From Candidatus Melainabacteria bacterium (lineage in GTDB: Bacteria > Cyanobacteriota > Vampirovibrionia > Obscuribacterales > Obscuribacteraceae): a stretch of DNA of 64,000 nt. A program made the position numbers and the translations under genes. The notes under the pieces were generated by a model that did not search any database, was not told the origin of the DNA, and saw nothing but the letters and a program-made list of their open reading frames with translations. The DNA is taken from NCBI GenBank assembly GCA_016699165.1, contig CP064963.1, forward strand, positions 1,116,001 through 1,180,000. Reading direction: 5' to 3'. Each line of letters opens with the position of its first letter. Position 1 is the first letter of the stretch. Positions 61,770 through 64,000 of this stretch are shown here, one piece after another.

Positions 61770-63143
61770 ATGAAGCGATCGATACGCAAACAACTACTAC
61801 TCTGGCTGCTCATACCTCTCTTGAGTTTATCTGCATTTAGTAGCGTGGGTGCGTTTTATATAGGCGAAAATTTGGCTCGCAGTATTTACGATCGTGAGCT
61901 GGTCAACTCCGCCGACTCTGTGGTGGCACGTGTAAAAAATCAGGACGGCAAAATAACTGTAGACTTACCTGTTGCTGCACTTTCTATTTTGCGTCACAAT
62001 AATCGCGACGAATTCTATTTTCAAATTCTCTCACCATCTGGTCAACTGCTAGCTGGGCACAATTTTCTTCCACAACCAAAATTCGAGCAGTTAAATTTAA
62101 ATCCGCAATTTCGCTTTTTCAAATTAAAAGAGAGGCAACTACGGGCGGTGGCATTCACATTTCCCAATGCCACTGATAATTTGATTATCCAGGTAGCTGA
62201 AACCCGCAACACAAGAAAAGAATTAACCCATCAAATAGCTTTCACGGTGCTTGCAAGTCAATTCATTCTGATTATCTGCGCGCTGATTGCAGTGTGGTTC
62301 GGCGTGAGAAGAGGCTTATCGCCACTTGCGCGAGTGGAAGCGGCAGTCAATTCGCGCTCACCTGGCGATTTGAGTATGCTCGAAGTTAACGAACCAAGCG
62401 AAATCAAATCGCTTGTAAATGCTTTGAACAACTTGCTAAAGCAATTGAGCGACGACGTTGAGATGCAAAAGAGATTCATAGCAAATGCAGCGCACCAACT
62501 GCGCACCCCAATTGCAGGCTTAGGCACTTACAGCGCCCTTGCACGCAAACTAGCCAAAGACGACGAATCAAAAGAAGTTTTAGCCGAGCTTGATGCAGGC
62601 ATTGCTCGAATGGGAAAAGTTGTCGGCCGACTTTTGATGCTTGCCCGCTCCGAGCCTGGCGCTTCGTCCACCCGGCAAATGTCTGTCGTAGACTTGAACA
62701 GCGTCGTTTCTGAAGTGACCGCAACCAAAGTGCCGGACGCAATCCAGCAAAAAATCGAACTAGAATTTCATTCCACAAGCGAACCCGCCTTGATATACGC
62801 TGATCCAAGTGGCATCGAAGAACTAGCCTCCAACTTAATAGAAAACAGCATTCTATACACACCATCTGGCGGGACTGTGATGATAGAAGTTGCAGTGAGA
62901 AACGGCACTACCACACTTAATGTCGAGGATAATGGTCCCGGAATTCCTCATGAAGAAAAAGAAAGAATTTTCGAGCGATTCTACAGATTACCCGGTACTG
63001 AAAAATCTGGAACAGGACTTGGACTAGCTATAGTCAAAGAAGTAGTATCTTCACACAAAGCGAAAATTGACGTCTCGTCTGGCCCTAGTGGACAGGGAGC
63101 TTCATTTAAAGTCAGCTTCGCTACGTTCAAAAGGACCCTGTAA
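61770..63143 (+). CDS. Sensor histidine kinase
   Basis: The 457-aa protein has a membrane helix at about 10-32, an extracytoplasmic sensor (about 33-160), a second helix (about 155-175), HAMP-like linker, H-box 'ANAAHQLRTPIAGL', N-box 'LASNLIENSILYTP', G1 'EDNGPGIPHEEKERIF' and G2 'GTGLGLAIVKEV'. The 'AAHQLRTP' form is common in QseC/TctE-like kinases. It follows its regulator by 1 bp. Confidence 0.93.
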   Translation: MKRSIRKQLLLWLLIPLLSLSAFSSVGAFYIGENLARSIYDRELVNSADSVVARVKNQDGKITVDLPVAALSILRHNNRDEFYFQILSPSGQLLAGHNFLPQPKFEQLNLNPQFRFFKLKERQLRAVAFTFPNATDNLIIQVAETRNTRKELTHQIAFTVLASQFILIICALIAVWFGVRRGLSPLARVEAAVNSRSPGDLSMLEVNEPSEIKSLVNALNNLLKQLSDDVEMQKRFIANAAHQLRTPIAGLGTYSALARKLAKDDESKEVLAELDAGIARMGKVVGRLLMLARSEPGASSTRQMSVVDLNSVVSEVTATKVPDAIQQKIELEFHSTSEPALIYADPSGIEELASNLIENSILYTPSGGTVMIEVAVRNGTTTLNVEDNGPGIPHEEKERIFERFYRLPGTEKSGTGLGLAIVKEVVSSHKAKIDVSSGPSGQGASFKVSFATFKRTL

Positions 63144-63371
63144 GATGCAGTCATTATAGGGCTGACCCCTTCTGCGCTCTTCGACGACGTGGACGACGAT
63201 TCAGAGATTTAGCCATACCTTTACTTTTCAAACCTAAGATACTTAACGTCGGCAAGCTTACCGTTTACACTTTTGAATGTACTTCGCCTCTAGGTGAAAG
63301 TTGGACGAGAGTTAGGCTGGTTAGAGCTTGCTGAAAGTAATTTGCAAGGCAAGGCTGAGAACATAGGTGTT

Positions 63372-63422
63372 GGAGATTCTCTGGACTTTACACCAGTCCA
63401 ACGACATAACAAGAGAATCTCC
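63372..63422. other. Stacked inverted-repeat structure
   Basis: GGAGATTCTCT (63372-63382) and AGAGAATCTCC (63412-63422) are perfect complements, enclosing GGACT/AGTCC (63383-63387 and 63395-63399). The two stems stack with a 12-nt bulge. It lies in the 297-bp gap between the kinase gene and the convergent small membrane gene and may be a terminator-like or regulatory RNA element. Confidence 0.55.
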
Positions 63423-63440
63423 ATGATTTTTAGAACAGCG

Positions 63441-63776
63441 TCAGCCGCTAAAAAATGCCCAAAATAAGTAGGTCACTACAAAGTAAGTGGTACCAAATGT
63501 GAATCCATAACGAATTGGATGACGTTTGTTTTTGACTAAAATTTCAAAAATGCTAACGAGTACAGTCACAATCACGAAGTCTTTTGTAGCGAGTATTCCC
63601 GCTACTGCAAAGTCCTTTACTGGCCAGTTAAAGTGAGTGCGCAGAAAGTATGTAGAACCAAATACTAAAGGGACAAAAACCAATGCAAACGCAATGGCAG
63701 CAAGAGGGTGGACTTTGCGATTCTTCAACTCTTCAAGGTCTTTTTTTGCTTCTTCGTTTCGGTCTTCATTATCCAT
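63441..63776 (-). CDS. Small membrane protein
   Basis: The 111-aa product has a charged N-terminus and three hydrophobic helices (about 24-44, 56-78, 90-108). No family was recognised. It starts 24 bp after the stop of the partial gene at the window edge, on the same strand, so the two may be co-transcribed. Confidence 0.55.
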   Translation of the reverse strand: MDNEDRNEEAKKDLEELKNRKVHPLAAIAFALVFVPLVFGSTYFLRTHFNWPVKDFAVAGILATKDFVIVTVLVSIFEILVKNKRHPIRYGFTFGTTYFVVTYLFWAFFSG

Positions 63777-63800
63777 GGCTACAATTGAAGCACATTACAG

Positions 63801-64000
63801 TTAGTACGCGATAGCATAAGGTTTATCAAAGTTTTTAATCAATCGGTCGAGGACTTCCAAATTCATTTGTCCTGGAATTCGAGCAAGTATAGCTCGCTGT
63901 CTAATCAGTTCGCTTCTATCTTGATTCAAAAACGCTATCGTGCCCTTAACATAGGCGTTCCAGTCAGGTTTATTTTGTTGAAATGATTTTTCAAAGACAG
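63801..64000 (-). CDS. 3' end of a gene that runs off the window
   Basis: An open frame of 65 codons plus stop reaches the window edge. It encodes 'WNAYVKGTIAFLNQDRSEL', 'IRQRAILARIPGQ' and ends 'FDKPYAIAY'. The helical, polar sequence is gene-like, but too little is present to name it. Confidence 0.6.
   Translation of the reverse strand, partial: VFEKSFQQNKPDWNAYVKGTIAFLNQDRSELIRQRAILARIPGQMNLEVLDRLIKNFDKPYAIAY

Overview
The window is a 64 kb stretch of bacterial chromosome with moderate to low GC, dense genes on both strands and short operons. It has a housekeeping sigma factor, UvrB, fumarase, TatA/E, a tRNA-Lys, many secreted or membrane-anchored TPR proteins, several NarL-type response regulators, Tad-like pseudopilins and PsbP-like proteins. 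This mix resembles non-photosynthetic relatives of cyanobacteria (Vampirovibrionia/Melainabacteria, perhaps Obscuribacterales). That placement is inferred from gene content and was not tested by phylogeny.

Layout. 0-1.6 kb: a secreted TPR protein, then a perfect 19-bp GC-rich palindrome. 1.7-6.7 kb: two divergent operons of HTTM-domain membrane proteins (relatives of vitamin-K carboxylase and SdpB), each with small one-TM partner proteins, one also with a DCC thiol oxidoreductase. A third HTTM/partner pair lies at 14.0-15.5 kb. 6.8-12.2 kb: three Tad-like surface genes: a TadE-like protein, a TadG-like von Willebrand A protein, and a TadE-like anchor fused to about 165 collagen-like Gly-Pro-X triplets. 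12.5-17 kb: TPR proteins and a TrmJ-like tRNA methyltransferase. 17.1-21.9 kb: a co-directional run of lipase-like hydrolase, TPR-thioredoxin with a changed active site, caspase-like protein without its catalytic dyad, NarL regulator and fumarase. 22-27.8 kb: a rare NarL regulator / zinc ribbon / Ser-Thr kinase fusion, cut just after its DFG motif by a 1743-bp IS1380-type element with 4-bp target duplications, then a receiver-PAS-histidine kinase and another NarL regulator.

28-36.4 kb: a MEMO1-AMMECR1 fusion, an M48-like protein without zinc ligands, a secreted hydrolase-like protein, TatA/E, UvrB and the primary sigma factor, which is frameshifted in an A7 run. 36.5-42.7 kb: an anchored NTF2-like candidate, a tandem PsbP-like pair, a RES/Xre toxin-antitoxin pair whose antitoxin is frameshifted in a T11 run, a 758-aa protein of unknown function and tRNA-Lys(CUU). 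42.8-44.3 kb: three Hsp20 proteins, one with a Sec signal peptide. 44.3-54 kb: small membrane and repeat proteins, a tyrosine phosphatase-like protein, and an Rrf2 regulator with two palindromic operators facing an FAD amine-oxidase-like gene. 54-64 kb: YaiI family, a decayed transposon with long doubled ends, Nudix hydrolase, Zn-dehydrogenase, trehalose-6-phosphate synthase in one operon with a two-component system, and a gene running off the window.

The most unusual items are the repeated HTTM/partner modules, the TadE-collagen fusion whose DNA encodes collagen-like triplets on both strands, the response-regulator/Hanks-kinase fusion, the apparent pseudo-enzymes (caspase, M48, thioredoxin) and the Sec-targeted small heat-shock protein. 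Three single-base frameshifts (sigma factor, antitoxin, transposase) all lie in homopolymers, so read errors must be excluded before any biological reading.
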